DNA of 64,000 nt from Flavobacterium panici (GCF_903819335.1 NZ_CAIJDE010000032.1:62001-126000); one strand, 5' to 3'. Positions 52,946-62,311 are shown, counted from the stretch's first letter. Notes: a model not told the origin generated them from the sequence alone. Translations and numbers: made by a program.

Positions 52946-53669
52946 GTAAATCTATTTTTAGGTGGGCAATATAAACATCGTTCTCTACAAATTTATCAAG
53001 TTTAAAATTATTCTTGTAAATAATGCGCAGACGATGTTCTAAAGTGGCGTGACCAAAACCGCTTCGCTCTTTTTTCAATACTTTTTTATCTGAAATCTTA
53101 TTTGAAACGGTCATAGAAAAAGCATTATCACGAAATTCAAAAACTACCGAAATAAAAGCATCGGCACTTTGAAGATCAGCATGTTTAAAGGCATTTTCAA
53201 TTAAATCAATCGAAATCAAAGGCGCCAGCAAAGGCTGATCGTACAATTTATCATCTTCGTTGATATTGGTTTTGATCTTCAGTTCAAAAAGCGGACTGAT
53301 TTTGATTTTATTGATTTCGATTAAATTCAATGCGAAATTTATTTCTTCTTTTGCGGTTACGAATTTCTTTTTGCTTTCGTATAAAATATAATCCAGCACA
53401 TTGGCCAGTTTATCCAGAGCAAAATAAGTTTGATATGCATGCGACTGAATCGAATTCAAAATATTCTTAAACAAATGCGGATTTAGTTTTGACTCTAAAT
53501 TCTCTAACTGCAAGTCGTTTACTTTTGCTTCGAGCGCATAAAAACTTTTCTCGGCATTATCTTTTGCTTTTTTTGCCTGCGTTAATTGATATATCATAAA
53601 ACAAATTATGACAATCAACAATAAAAGAATCGCTAGAAATATAAAAGTTGTGGTATTGTTTTCCTGCAT
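52908..53669 (-). CDS. LytS-type sensor histidine kinase
   Basis: A 253-residue kinase with one N-terminal TM helix (residues 9-29), a coiled coil, and a His_kinase domain with H65 in LESKLNPHLFKNILNSIQSH. The HATPase part is divergent: LISIDLIENAFKHADLQ as N box and RSGFGHATLEHRLRIIY as G2. No extracytoplasmic sensor is present, so the signal is likely membrane-derived or cytosolic. First gene of the pair. Confidence 0.92.
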   Translation of the reverse strand: MQENNTTTFIFLAILLLLIVIICFMIYQLTQAKKAKDNAEKSFYALEAKVNDLQLENLESKLNPHLFKNILNSIQSHAYQTYFALDKLANVLDYILYESKKKFVTAKEEINFALNLIEINKIKISPLFELKIKTNINEDDKLYDQPLLAPLISIDLIENAFKHADLQSADAFISVVFEFRDNAFSMTVSNKISDKKVLKKERSGFGHATLEHRLRIIYKNNFKLDKFVENDVYIAHLKIDLLEYKTEMLASGR

Positions 53670-53695
53670 TGTTTAAGGATAATTAAAGTTTTTTT

Positions 53696-53777
53696 TGCCA
53701 CAGATTACACAGATTCTCACAGATTAAAAATAATTATTTTGATGAAAAAATCCTTTAAATCTGTGAAATCTGTGGCA
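53696..53777. repeat. Inverted repeat (TGCCACAGATT type)
   Basis: TGCCACAGATTACACAGATT pairs with AAATCTGTGAAATCTGTGGC then A, around a 40-nt loop. It lies between the Gdx-type gene and the LytS-type kinase, both on the reverse strand, and could terminate the exporter transcript. Confidence 0.75.
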
Positions 53778-53784
53778 TATATTT

Positions 53785-54114
53785 TTAGTGACTTGAAACG
53801 AATTTCAACCCAATAATAGAAGCAATTAATGTGGTAAGGAAAAATATTCTCCAGAAAGCTGCCGGTTCTTTAAAAATAAAAATCCCGACTAAAACAGTTC
53901 CAACTGCTCCAATTCCTGTCCAAACGGCATAAGCGGTTCCAATTGGTAAAGTTTGCGTTGCTTTATACAATAAAATCATACTGATTGAAAGACATACAAA
54001 AAATCCAGCCATCCAATAAGTTGATGTAATTCCTGTTGTTTCTTTTGCTTTTCCTAGACACGATGCAAATCCCACTTCAAATAGTCCGGCAATAATCAAT
54101 AAAATCCAGTTCAT
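53785..54114 (-). CDS. SMR-family transporter, Gdx/SugE-like
   Basis: A 109-residue, four-TM small multidrug resistance protein. The membrane Glu is in LFEVGFASCLGKAKE near residue 13, and the Gdx/SugE-type signature LPIGTAYAVWTGIGAVGTVLVGI is at about residues 56-78. Gdx members export guanidinium in exchange for protons; related Qac members export quaternary ammonium. The W-T-G-I-G-A-V-G-T form fits Gdx, but the substrate is not proven. No guanidine riboswitch was recognised upstream. Divergent from the RND transporter gene. Confidence 0.9.
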   Translation of the reverse strand: MNWILLIIAGLFEVGFASCLGKAKETTGITSTYWMAGFFVCLSISMILLYKATQTLPIGTAYAVWTGIGAVGTVLVGIFIFKEPAAFWRIFFLTTLIASIIGLKFVSSH

Positions 54115-54267
54115 TTTCTTTTCATTTTTAAATTAACTGCAAATATGAGAAAAGCTAACGACTAAACAGTGAAAAGAAAGAAATTTATCACAAATTTTTA
54201 AGGTGTTGATTTGTGTTAACATTAAGTAAAATACAATCGATTGTTTATGATTTTGAGCAGTTTTCAC

Positions 54268-54275
54268 TACATTTG
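54268..54275 (+). promoter_or_regulatory. -7 box (TACATTTG) of the RND transporter gene
   Basis: TACATTTG is a perfect consensus, 20 nt before the ATG at 54296. Confidence 0.65.
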
Positions 54276-54295
54276 CAACCATTTTTAAAGATTTT

Positions 54296-56662
54296 ATGAA
54301 AAACGCTATTAAAGTTGGGTTCTGGGAGAAATTAGCCCGAATCATACTTAAAAACAGAATCACAATTCTGGTCATCCTTTCTGCTTTAACTATTTTCCTT
54401 GGTTACCAATGGAAAAACCTTGCTATGACTTATACTGAAGCAAACCTGCTTCCAAAAGATCATATCGCAAATAAAGAATATCAAAAATTCTTAGACAAGT
54501 TTGGCGAAGAAGGAAACCTGGTTGTAATTGGTTTTCAGGATAAAAACTTTTTTACTCCAAAAAATTATGCTGCCTGGAATGAGTTAATGACGGGTTTAAA
54601 AAAATCTAAAGAAGTTGATTTAGTTGTTTCACTAAACGATTTAAAAAAACTAGAGAAAGATACCGTTAACGAAAAATTTGTTTTAACGCCATTTATCGAT
54701 CAAAGCAAAGTTTTAGATCCAGCTTATTTAAAAAGCGTTCAGTACGATTTATTCCATAATTTACCTTTTTATGAAGGATTATTATTCAATAAAGAAAGCG
54801 GAAGTGTTCGTTCTGCAATTTATATCAATAAAAAACTAGTAAATACTGCTGAAAGAAAAACTTTTATTCTTGAAAACCTGGTTCCGAAAATCGATAAATT
54901 CGAAAAAACAACCGGAATCGATCTTAAAGTTTCGGGAATGCCATACATCAGAACGATCAATGCGGCTGATATGAAAGGCGAAATTGGTCTTTTTATTGGT
55001 GCGGCTTTATTGACTGTTTCGTTGATTTTCTTTTTCTTTTTCCGTTCATTCAGAGCGACTTTTATTTCGATTTGTATATTAATTGTCGGAGTAATCTGGT
55101 CGTTTGGAACACTTGGTTTGTTTGGTTATAAAATCACGATTTTAACAGCAATTATTCCACCGCTGATTATCGTTATCGGAATTACAAACTGTATTTTCCT
55201 AATCAATAAATATCAGCAGGAAATTAAATTACATAATAATCAGGCAAAGGCGCTGCAGCGTGTGATTTCAAAAATTGGAGTTTCTACTTTAATGACGAAT
55301 TTAACGACTGCGATTGGTTTTGCTACGTTTATGATTACTGGAAATGATCTGCTTTTTGAATTTGGTCTGGTAACTTCAATCAACGTAATTTCTGTTTATT
55401 TATTGACACTTTTTATTGTGCCAATTGTATATAGTTTTATGCCATTGCCAAAAGAAAAGCATTTATATCACTTGACTAAAACTTACATTTCGACTTTATT
55501 AAATGTGGTTGAAGATGTAGTTAAAACAAAACGCAGATACGTTTATATTGTTTACGGTTTGCTTTTGGTTTTCAGCGTAATTGGAGTTTCACAAATGAAA
55601 GTTTCAGGAAGTTTGATTGGTGAAATGCCAAAAAGTGCTTCTTTCTTTAAAGATATTTTATTTTACGAAAAAGAGTTTAACGGAGTTATGCCGCTTGAAA
55701 TCATGATTGACACCAAAAAGAAAAAAGGTGTTATGAAGGCTTCAACGATTCGTAAAATGGATGAACTGCAAAATACAATTGCTGAAATTCCAGAATTGGC
55801 AAAACCTGTTTCCATTGTGAATTTGGTTAAATATTCTAAACAGGCTTTCTACAACGGAAATCCGGAATATTACCAATTACCAACTTCGCAGGAGCAGACT
55901 TTTATTTTGAGTTACGCTAAAAACGCAACCAAAAACAGCAAAGAAAATTTAATGAAAGCTTATGTTGATTCAACTGGACAATATGCCCGAATCACAACTT
56001 TTATGAAAGATATTGGAACGGACGAAATGGCTAAAGTGGAGAAAAAACTTCACAGCAAAATCGATGAAATTTTCCCAAAAGATCGTTATGAAGTTACCGT
56101 TACCGGAAAAGCATTAGTTTTCCAAAAAGGAACTACATATTTGGTAGAAAACTTAATTGAGTCATTAATCTTCGCGATTTTAACGATTGCAATCCTGATT
56201 TTGTATTTATTCCGTTCTTTCAAAATGGTAATGGCTTCTGTAATTACAAATGTTTTACCACTTTGTATTACGTCTGGATTAATGGGTTATTTTGGAATTC
56301 CATTAAAACCTTCAACCATTTTGGTATTTAGTATCGCCTTCGGAATTTCGGTTGATAATGCGATTCAGTTTATGGCGAAATACAGACATGACTTGCTTCA
56401 AAGCGGCGGAAAAGTTAAGAAATCGGTTTTCAGTGCTTTAAGAGAAACTGGAATTAGTACTTTCTATACATCGGTTGTTTTGATTTTAGGTTTTGCGACT
56501 TTTACATTATCAAGCTTTAGCGGAACTATTGCGCTTGGAGGATTAATTTCTTGTACACTGGCTTTTGCAATGTTTGCGAACTTAGTTGTATTGCCTTCGC
56601 TGGTTTTGACTTTTGAGAAGAAAAAAACTAAGAAAGAGGAATTGGAGAATTTGGAGAAATAG
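54296..56662 (+). CDS. MMPL/RND-superfamily transporter
   Basis: A 788-residue membrane protein with two repeats of one TM, a large extracytoplasmic loop and five TMs. Repeat 1 has MTYTEANLLPKDHIANKEYQ, then TAIIPPLIIVIGITNCIFLI; repeat 2 has FSIAFGISVDNAIQFMAKYR with the conserved Asp used for proton coupling. This is the hopanoid/lipid-exporter-like MMPL branch, typically 'efflux RND transporter permease subunit' in Flavobacteriia. No membrane-fusion or outer-membrane partner is adjacent. It likely moves a lipid or hydrophobic molecule from the inner membrane. Own promoter. Confidence 0.9.
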   Translation: MKNAIKVGFWEKLARIILKNRITILVILSALTIFLGYQWKNLAMTYTEANLLPKDHIANKEYQKFLDKFGEEGNLVVIGFQDKNFFTPKNYAAWNELMTGLKKSKEVDLVVSLNDLKKLEKDTVNEKFVLTPFIDQSKVLDPAYLKSVQYDLFHNLPFYEGLLFNKESGSVRSAIYINKKLVNTAERKTFILENLVPKIDKFEKTTGIDLKVSGMPYIRTINAADMKGEIGLFIGAALLTVSLIFFFFFRSFRATFISICILIVGVIWSFGTLGLFGYKITILTAIIPPLIIVIGITNCIFLINKYQQEIKLHNNQAKALQRVISKIGVSTLMTNLTTAIGFATFMITGNDLLFEFGLVTSINVISVYLLTLFIVPIVYSFMPLPKEKHLYHLTKTYISTLLNVVEDVVKTKRRYVYIVYGLLLVFSVIGVSQMKVSGSLIGEMPKSASFFKDILFYEKEFNGVMPLEIMIDTKKKKGVMKASTIRKMDELQNTIAEIPELAKPVSIVNLVKYSKQAFYNGNPEYYQLPTSQEQTFILSYAKNATKNSKENLMKAYVDSTGQYARITTFMKDIGTDEMAKVEKKLHSKIDEIFPKDRYEVTVTGKALVFQKGTTYLVENLIESLIFAILTIAILILYLFRSFKMVMASVITNVLPLCITSGLMGYFGIPLKPSTILVFSIAFGISVDNAIQFMAKYRHDLLQSGGKVKKSVFSALRETGISTFYTSVVLILGFATFTLSSFSGTIALGGLISCTLAFAMFANLVVLPSLVLTFEKKKTKKEELENLEK

Positions 56663-56715
56663 TTTTTTTGCCACTCCCGATAGCTATCGGGATTCACGAA
56701 TTGACACGAATTAAG

Positions 56716-57015
56716 ATGGTAAAGAAAAGAATTATGGCAATTGCATTACTTTATTTATATAGTAGCAATTGTTTAGCTGAAGGACAATATGGATTAGCGC
56801 GATTTGTATCGTTTATTCACATTCTATTTCTTTGTTTGTCTATTTTTATTTACACAATGATTGGAGGAATTATAATAAAATTCATTTTACAAAAATCCAA
56901 TCTTTTGGTAGAAAATCAAACCCGTAATGCATTTGCTATTTCATTATTAATAGCAATTTTGTTTGCAGTATTTTTTGAAGACGATTTTATATATTACTTA
57001 TGGAATCAAATATAG
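56716..57015 (+). CDS. Small membrane protein, unknown
   Basis: A 99-residue protein beginning at the ATG at 56716 (MVKKRIMAIALLYLYSSN). An earlier in-frame start would include translated repeat sequence (the CCCGATAGCTATCGGG palindrome at 56684) and is rejected. The N-terminus looks like a short signal or TM helix, followed by two more TM helices (about residues 35-57 and 74-96). Similar short TM proteins accompany TrbC/VirB2-type pilins, but the match is too weak to claim. No family is recognised. Confidence 0.55.
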   Translation: MVKKRIMAIALLYLYSSNCLAEGQYGLARFVSFIHILFLCLSIFIYTMIGGIIIKFILQKSNLLVENQTRNAFAISLLIAILFAVFFEDDFIYYLWNQI

Positions 57016-57339
57016 TCTCCGAAAAGTTTGTCATTTCGACGAAGGAGAAATCTCACTCGAAACTCGACAATGATTGGTGACTTGCTTTGCGGAATTACTA
57101 ATGCGATTCCTCGTTCCTCGGAATGACAACTGCATCTAAAATGGTTCTCATGCAACTGAGTGCCCTAGCCCTGATAGAAGCGGCATCCTTTTTCTTGCTC
57201 CTTTAGCAAGAAAAAGATATAGCGGATAGCAGGAAACAGCTTCAAAAATTAATTATTATCGTTTATATTTGCAATTCGATATAAAAAACACTGATTTTAT
57301 TTTAAGCTAAAATCAGAAATCTAAAAATCTAAAATTAAA
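57016..57339. repeat. Intergenic region with two dispersed structured repeats upstream of asnS
   Basis: First repeat: GTCATTTCGACGAAGGAGAA (57030 on) to TCGGAATGACA (57128), a self-complementary ended block. Second: GCCCTAGCCCTGATAGAAGC (57164) through a perfect stem CTTTTTCTTGCT / AGCAAGAAAAAG (57188-57216) to GGATAGCAGGAAACAGC (57224-57240). Both are of kinds I have seen dispersed in Flavobacterium intergenic DNA. The asnS promoter follows. Confidence 0.65.
57264..57271 (+). promoter_or_regulatory. -7 box (TATATTTG) of asnS
   Basis: TATATTTG is a perfect consensus, giving a leader of about 65 nt that contains AAATCTAAAAATC words. Confidence 0.6.
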
Positions 57340-58785
57340 ATGAAACACACAAAGGTTAAAGACTTATTAAACAGTACGACGACGCTACAGGAAGTGAATG
57401 CAAAAGGATGGGTGAGAACTTTTAGAAATAATCAGTTCATCGCGCTTAATGACGGTTCTACCATTAATAATATTCAATGTGTTGTTGATTTTGAAAATAC
57501 ACCGGAAGAGACTTTAAAAAGAATCACGACCGGAGCTGCGGTTTCTGTATTTGGAACTTTGGTTGAAAGTAAAGGTGCGGGTCAGAAATACGAAATTCAG
57601 GTTACAAAATTAGAAATCCTTGGAGATTCTGATCCTGAAAAATTCCCAATGCAGCCTAAAAAACATACTTTAGAATTTTTACGTACAAATGCACATTTAC
57701 GTGTACGTACAAATGCTTTTGGAGCGATTATGCGTGTTCGTTCGGTATTGTCTTATGCAGTTCACAAATATTTTCAAGACAAAGGTTTTGTTTACGTAAA
57801 TACGCCAATTATTACCGGAGCTGATGCTGAAGGTGCTGGAGAAATGTTTCAGGTAACTTCATTGCCACTTGACAATCTTCCAAAAAATGAAGAAGGAAAC
57901 ATTGATTTCAAAAAAGATTTCTTTGGAAAACATACGAACTTAACGGTTTCTGGACAGTTAGAAGGTGAAACTTTTGCTATGGCTTTGGGTCAGATTTATA
58001 CTTTTGGACCAACTTTTAGAGCAGAGAATTCAAACACTTCTCGTCACTTGGCTGAGTTTTGGATGATCGAGCCGGAAGTTGCTTTCAACGATCTTGATGA
58101 CAACATGGATCTGGCTGAAGATTTTATTCAGTATGTAATTAAATATGCTTTAGACAATTGTAAAGATGATTTGAAATTCTTAGAAGGAAGACTTCTTGAA
58201 GAAGAAAAATCAAAACCACAAGCGGAAAGAAGCGAAATGGCTTTGTTAGAGAAATTGAACTTTGTTTTAGAAAACAACTTCAAACGTGTTTCTTATACAG
58301 AAGCAATTGATATCTTAAGAGATTCAACTCCAAATAAAAAGAAAAAGTTCCAATATATCATTGAAGAATGGGGAGCTGATTTACAATCTGAACACGAACG
58401 TTATTTAGTTGAAAAACACTTTAAATGTCCGGTAATTTTATACGATTACCCAGCAAACATTAAAGCGTTTTACATGCGTTTGAACGATAACACAGAAGCA
58501 GGAAGAGAAACAGTTCGTGCAATGGATATCCTTTTCCCTGGAATTGGAGAAATTGTTGGAGGTTCTGAAAGAGAAGAGCGTTATGATGTTTTGGTTGAAA
58601 AAATGAAAGCTCTGGAAATCGACGAAGAAGAATTATACTGGTATTTAGACACCAGAAGATTTGGTTCTGCAACTCACGCAGGTTTCGGTTTAGGATTTGA
58701 GCGTTTGGTATTGTTTGTAACAGGAATGACAAACATTAGAGACGTAATTCCTTTCCCTAGAACTCCTGGAAGTGCGGAGTTTTAA
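57340..58785 (+). CDS. asnS: Asparaginyl-tRNA synthetase
   Basis: A 481-residue class IIb synthetase. The N-terminal OB-fold anticodon domain (residues 14-110) has [19 protein letters not shown]. The catalytic domain has motif 2 [25 protein letters not shown] in pieces and motif 3 [16 protein letters not shown]. The Asn-specific, rather than Asp-specific, form is indicated by the [20 protein letters not shown] context and the C-terminal [16 protein letters not shown]. Length is standard. Its own promoter is at 57264; rpoN follows after 145 bp of 'AAACTTGAAACTTG' words. Confidence 0.97.
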   Translation: MKHTKVKDLLNSTTTLQEVNAKGWVRTFRNNQFIALNDGSTINNIQCVVDFENTPEETLKRITTGAAVSVFGTLVESKGAGQKYEIQVTKLEILGDSDPEKFPMQPKKHTLEFLRTNAHLRVRTNAFGAIMRVRSVLSYAVHKYFQDKGFVYVNTPIITGADAEGAGEMFQVTSLPLDNLPKNEEGNIDFKKDFFGKHTNLTVSGQLEGETFAMALGQIYTFGPTFRAENSNTSRHLAEFWMIEPEVAFNDLDDNMDLAEDFIQYVIKYALDNCKDDLKFLEGRLLEEEKSKPQAERSEMALLEKLNFVLENNFKRVSYTEAIDILRDSTPNKKKKFQYIIEEWGADLQSEHERYLVEKHFKCPVILYDYPANIKAFYMRLNDNTEAGRETVRAMDILFPGIGEIVGGSEREERYDVLVEKMKALEIDEEELYWYLDTRRFGSATHAGFGLGFERLVLFVTGMTNIRDVIPFPRTPGSAEF

Positions 58786-58792
58786 AAAGTTG

Positions 58793-58919
58793 AAAAGTTT
58801 CAGGTTTCAAGTTTCAGGTTGTTGGAACTTGAACTAAAATTATAAAATTTGTTTTCAAGTTTCAGGTTTTAAGTTTATCCATTAAGTTGGAAACTTGAAA
58901 CTTGAAACTTGAAACTTTT
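58793..58919. repeat. Quasi-tandem 'AAGTTTCAGG / AAACTTGAAA' repeat upstream of rpoN
   Basis: The interval holds GTTTCAGGTTTCAAGTTTCA followed farther on by GAAACTTGAAACTTGAAACT, which are complementary, giving a long weak stem between asnS and rpoN. It resembles other word-repeat leaders in the window. Confidence 0.65.
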
Positions 58920-58930
58920 AACAAAAACAA

Positions 58931-60391
58931 ATGCTAAAGCAATTTTTAAATTTAAAATTATCCCAAAAATTATCTCCACAGCAAATTCAGCTGATGAAGT
59001 TAATTCAATTGCCTACGCAAGCTTTTGAACAGCGTTTATTAGAAGAAATGAACGAAAATCCGGCTCTTGAAGCAGGAAAAGAAGAAGAATACGAAGCGGA
59101 TGAATTCGCAAATGAAGACTACGACGATTATGATGATGCAGAATCGGACAGAATCGAAGCAGATGATATCAATATTGACGAATACTTAAGCGACGACGAT
59201 ACTCCAGATTACAAAACTCAGGTTAACAATTATAGTGATGATGAAGAACGCGAAACGCCTTTTGCTTCGCCAATTAGTTTTCATCAGGATTTAATCAATC
59301 AGCTGAATACTTTTATTTTAAACGATGAAGAACGCGAAATCGCGGAGTTTCTTGTTGGAAGTATTGATGATATGGGTTATATCCGCAGAAGTGTTCCGGA
59401 TATTGTAGACGATATGGCTTTTACTCAGGGAATTTATACTGATGAAGCAATGGTCGAAAAAATGCTGCATGTCATTCATGAACTTGAACCTTCGGGAGTT
59501 GGAGCGCGTGATTTACAGGAATGTTTATTGTTACAATTAAAGCATAAAACGCCAACTGAATATGTTGACTTGGCAATCGATATTATTGAAAATCAGTTTG
59601 ATGCTTTTACAAAGAAACATTACGACAAATTATTACAGAAATACAGCGTTTCGAACGAACAGCTTAAAAAAGCAATTCACGAAATTGAAAGATTAAATCC
59701 AAAACCGGGAGGATCTTTTACTGGAAATAATAAAGTAACTGAAAATGTGGTTCCGGATTTCGCTATCAGAATTGTGGATGGCGAATTGGAACTAACTCTA
59801 AACGGGCGAAATGCTCCTTCCCTGCACGTTTCTAAAGATTATCAGGAAATGATGCAGACGTATAAAGATTCTCGTGATAAATCGACGGCACAGAAAGATG
59901 CGGTTCAGTTTATCAAACAAAAACTGGATTCGGCTAAATGGTTTATCGATGCGATTAGACAACGTCAGGAAACACTTTTTGTAACGATGAATGCGATTAT
60001 GCATTATCAGGAAGAATTTTTCCTGGACGGCGACGAAACCAAACTAAAACCAATGATCTTAAAAGATATTGCGGATATGGTTGGTTTGGATATTTCGACG
60101 ATTTCGCGTGTTGCTAACAGTAAATATGTGGAAACGCCATATGGAACAAAGCTGATTAAAGAATTTTTCTCTGAAGCGATGAAAAATGATCAGGGTGAAG
60201 ATGTTTCGACTTTAGAAATCAAAAAGATTCTTAAGAATACAATTGAAGAAGAAGACAAAAAGAAACCGCTTCCGGACGATCAATTGGCCGAAATCTTAAA
60301 AGAAAAAGGTTATCCAATTGCGAGAAGAACTATTGCAAAATATCGTGAACAACTTGATATTCCGGTTGCGAGAATGAGAAAGAAGATTTAG
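58931..60391 (+). CDS. rpoN: RNA polymerase sigma-54 factor
   Basis: A 486-residue sigma-54. Region I (residues 1-50) is LKLSQKLSPQQIQLMKLIQL, then LLEEMNENPALE, which binds enhancer activators. Region II is strongly acidic (residues 50-100). The core-binding domain and helix-turn-helix follow, with LKDIADMVGLDISTISRVANSKYV, and the RpoN box ARRTIAKYREQL near the C-terminus ends in IPVARMRKKI. All hallmarks are intact. No activator or nitrogen genes are adjacent. A family A hairpin acts as its probable terminator. Confidence 0.97.
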   Translation: MLKQFLNLKLSQKLSPQQIQLMKLIQLPTQAFEQRLLEEMNENPALEAGKEEEYEADEFANEDYDDYDDAESDRIEADDINIDEYLSDDDTPDYKTQVNNYSDDEERETPFASPISFHQDLINQLNTFILNDEEREIAEFLVGSIDDMGYIRRSVPDIVDDMAFTQGIYTDEAMVEKMLHVIHELEPSGVGARDLQECLLLQLKHKTPTEYVDLAIDIIENQFDAFTKKHYDKLLQKYSVSNEQLKKAIHEIERLNPKPGGSFTGNNKVTENVVPDFAIRIVDGELELTLNGRNAPSLHVSKDYQEMMQTYKDSRDKSTAQKDAVQFIKQKLDSAKWFIDAIRQRQETLFVTMNAIMHYQEEFFLDGDETKLKPMILKDIADMVGLDISTISRVANSKYVETPYGTKLIKEFFSEAMKNDQGEDVSTLEIKKILKNTIEEEDKKKPLPDDQLAEILKEKGYPIARRTIAKYREQLDIPVARMRKKI

Positions 60392-60437
60392 GTTTTTCTT
60401 TTTTAAACCATATAAGAAATATAAGTTCATTTAAAAT

Positions 60438-60477
60438 AATAAACCCGATAGATTTTAAATCTATCGGGTTTATTATT
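60438..60477 (+). terminator. Family A hairpin acting as rpoN terminator
   Basis: AATAAACCCGATAGATTT / AAATCTATCGGGTTTATT pairs over the whole length, a compensated variant (GATAG for GACAG on both arms) of family A. Confidence 0.8.
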
Positions 60478-60501
60478 TCCACATAATCATCGCACGTCAA
60501 A

Positions 60502-60596
60502 CCGGATTAAAATCCGGCTACAATATATATCGAGCCTCTGGCTCTTTCAAAGTTCCGAAGGAACGAATTATTTTGTAGAGCTGGACTTCAGTCCAG
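60502..60596 (+). repeat. Family B composite palindrome, copy 4
   Basis: CCGGATTAAAATCCGG on the left, GAGCCTCTGGCTC and GTTCCGAAGGAAC inside, CTGGACTTCAGTCCAG on the right. The left end has diverged but remains a palindrome through paired changes. Confidence 0.83.
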
Positions 60597-60625
60597 TTTA
60601 CATCAATTGAGATTATTCATCATCC

Positions 60626-60702
60626 ATTAATCAAACGTTCCTATGGAACGTATAACTCGCAAAACAAATATTTTTCTACCAATGAAACATTCCTACGGAA
60701 TG
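60626..60702 (+). repeat. Family C repeat, copy 1 (77 bp)
   Basis: Starts ATTAATCAAACGTTCCTATG and ends GAAACATTCCTACGGAATG. It contains two small palindromes (CGTTCCTATGGAACG and CATTCCTACGGAATG) joined by a conserved ATATTTTTCTACC segment. Confidence 0.8.
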
Positions 60703-60782
60703 AATATTTCCTTTTAAAAACAACAAATCCGATAGGTTTTTAAAAAATCGGGTTGTGCTTTTACACATCATTACATCTTAAA

Positions 60783-60879
60783 CTGGACTGAAGTCCAGCC
60801 CTACAATATGTATCGAGCCTCTGGCTCTTTCTTAGTTCCGAAGGAACGAATTATTTTGTAGAGCTGGATTTCAGTCCAG
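60783..60879 (+). repeat. Family B composite palindrome, copy 5
   Basis: CTGGACTGAAGTCCAG left, GAGCCTCTGGCTC and GTTCCGAAGGAAC inside, CTGGATTTCAGTCCAG right. Same orientation as copies 1, 3 and 4. Confidence 0.85.
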
Positions 60880-61002
60880 TTTACATTAATTGAGATTATT
60901 TGTTATTCCGTAGGAATATCTGGTTGGTAGAAAAAAAAATAGCGTTTGGCATTGTGTCCCTTCGGGACACTTGGTTTTTTATATTAAAACGATGTCTGTT
61001 AT

Positions 61003-61079
61003 ATTAATCAAACGTTTCTACGGAACGTATACCTCACAAATCCAATATTTTTCTACCGATGAAACATTCCTATGGAATG
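61003..61079 (+). repeat. Family C repeat, copy 2 (77 bp)
   Basis: Exactly the same length as copy 1 with scattered substitutions. Starts ATTAATCAAACGTTTCTACG and ends GAAACATTCCTATGGAATG. The ATATTTTTCTACC core is unchanged. Confidence 0.8.
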
Positions 61080-61112
61080 TATGGAATGGAATGACTTCTA
61101 AAAAACAACAAA

Positions 61113-61139
61113 CCCGACAGGTTTTAAAAACCTGTCGGG
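61113..61139. repeat. Family A hairpin, last copy
   Basis: CCCGACAGGTTTT / AAAACCTGTCGGG stem flanked by AAA and TTT, 25 bp beyond the end of the reverse-strand gene at 61164, for which it can be the terminator. Confidence 0.8.
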
Positions 61140-61163
61140 TTTACCAATTTGTAAAAGTTCAAA

Positions 61164-61583
61164 TTATTTATATTGATCCGGTAATATCTTCACCGTAAAC
61201 AAAAATCTTTTCTTTTTATCACTATAACTATAAATCAAAGTATAATCATTATCTCTAAAAACCTGAAGTCCCGGATTTGCTTTTGCTGTACTTAAAAGAC
61301 TTTTCTCAATTTCGTCTTGTATAACATTAACCTCAGCGACGTCTTTTTCTACATTTAGCAATGTCAAATTGTATTGAACAACTCTTTCTTCATGTAAACT
61401 AACACTATCTAAACGAATGCCTTCCTGAATTTTTAGCGGACAACTTTTATTATATTTTTCAACTAATTCTGTTATTTCAGTGCTTACCTCATCTGCTTTT
61501 TCAGAAAGAAAAAATTGAAAATAAACAGCTAAAGCCACCGCAATTCCAATCACAACTAATAGTAAGATATTCTGTTTTCTCAT
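61164..61583 (-). CDS. Membrane-anchored protein of unknown function
   Basis: A 139-residue protein with one N-terminal TM helix (residues 6-25) and an exported soluble domain of about 110 residues. The domain has one Cys (NKSCPLKI) and mixed alpha/beta composition: IRLDSVSLHEERVVQYNLTL, VFRDNDYTLIYSYSDKK. I do not recognise a family. It starts 47 bp after the tdk stop on the same strand, so it is probably cotranscribed with tdk. Confidence 0.75.
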   Translation of the reverse strand: MRKQNILLLVVIGIAVALAVYFQFFLSEKADEVSTEITELVEKYNKSCPLKIQEGIRLDSVSLHEERVVQYNLTLLNVEKDVAEVNVIQDEIEKSLLSTAKANPGLQVFRDNDYTLIYSYSDKKKRFLFTVKILPDQYK

Positions 61584-61630
61584 ACTTTGCTTTTCTTGTA
61601 TTGGTTATTAAAGTTAAATAGAATTTAGAT

Positions 61631-62221
61631 TTATTTTTCCTGGTTTTTTTTCATGGCTTTAAAATAGGCAGCACGGCTTAGCGGCTCATATTCTTCAGTT
61701 TCACCAAGCATTACCAATTTATCATTATCCGTTTTACGGAAACTGTAATTCGCAAGATTTCCGGTTCTGGTGCAAACAGCGTGAACTTTCGTTACATATT
61801 CGGCAGTAGCCATAAGTGCCGGCATTGGTCCAAAAGGGTTTCCTTTAAAATCCATATCAAGACCTGCAACTATCACACGAATTCCCTGATTAGCAAGATC
61901 ATTACAAACTGTAACAATTTCATCATCAAAAAACTGAGCTTCGTCAATACCAATCACGTCACAGCCTTGAGCTAAAATAGCAATATTAGCTGCAGCCGGA
62001 ACTGGTGTAGAACGAATTTCGTTGGCATCGTGAGATACCACCAATTCGTCATGATATCGGGTATCAATTGCGGGTTTAAAAATTTCGACTCTTTGTTTGG
62101 CAAACTGGGCGCGTTTTAATCTGCGGATTAATTCCTCGGTTTTACCCGAAAACATTGATCCACAAATAACTTCAATCCAACCAAATTGTTCTTTGTGATT
62201 TACTGTATTTTCGAGAAACAT
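61631..62221 (-). CDS. tdk: Thymidine kinase (type II)
   Basis: A 196-residue enzyme that phosphorylates thymidine in the salvage pathway. The P-loop is [17 protein letters not shown] (residues 15-31), the Walker-B/catalytic stretch [15 protein letters not shown], and the lasso-domain region [15 protein letters not shown]; of the usual zinc cysteines only part is visible here. The start is the ATG at 62221; a longer in-frame frame begins with TTG inside the promoter at 62312 and is rejected. Followed by the anchored protein at 61164. Confidence 0.94.
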   Translation of the reverse strand: MFLENTVNHKEQFGWIEVICGSMFSGKTEELIRRLKRAQFAKQRVEIFKPAIDTRYHDELVVSHDANEIRSTPVPAAANIAILAQGCDVIGIDEAQFFDDEIVTVCNDLANQGIRVIVAGLDMDFKGNPFGPMPALMATAEYVTKVHAVCTRTGNLANYSFRKTDNDKLVMLGETEEYEPLSRAAYFKAMKKNQEK

Positions 62222-62311
62222 TTTGTATTTTTCTGCCTTTAAAAATGAATAGTTTTTATTACTTTGTACTGGTAATAAATCGACGTAAAAATGTGCTGTT
62301 TTACATTTTTT

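Larger units (their letters stand above)
60392..61163. repeat. 772-bp palindrome cluster between rpoN and the next gene
   Basis: The order is A (60444), B (60502), C (60626), decayed A (60727), B (60783), a GTGTCCCTTCGGGACAC hairpin near 60954, C (61003) and A (61113). The two A-B-C sets share TTTACATNAATTGAGATTATT just after B, showing a tandem duplication of about 360 bp. The reading frames in this stretch consist of repeat sequence and are not credible genes. Confidence 0.85.

Noticed and set aside
53785..54295. Guanidine riboswitch ahead of the Gdx-like exporter
   Set aside because: I looked for the conserved ACGR-loop hairpins or the guanidine-I core in the 180-bp divergent region and did not recognise them. 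Only the RND promoter and AT-rich sequence are visible.
60971..61198. Forward frame of 75 residues after rpoN
   Set aside because: It is a translation of the family C and A repeats and overlaps the end of the reverse-strand gene. No independent coding signal is present.
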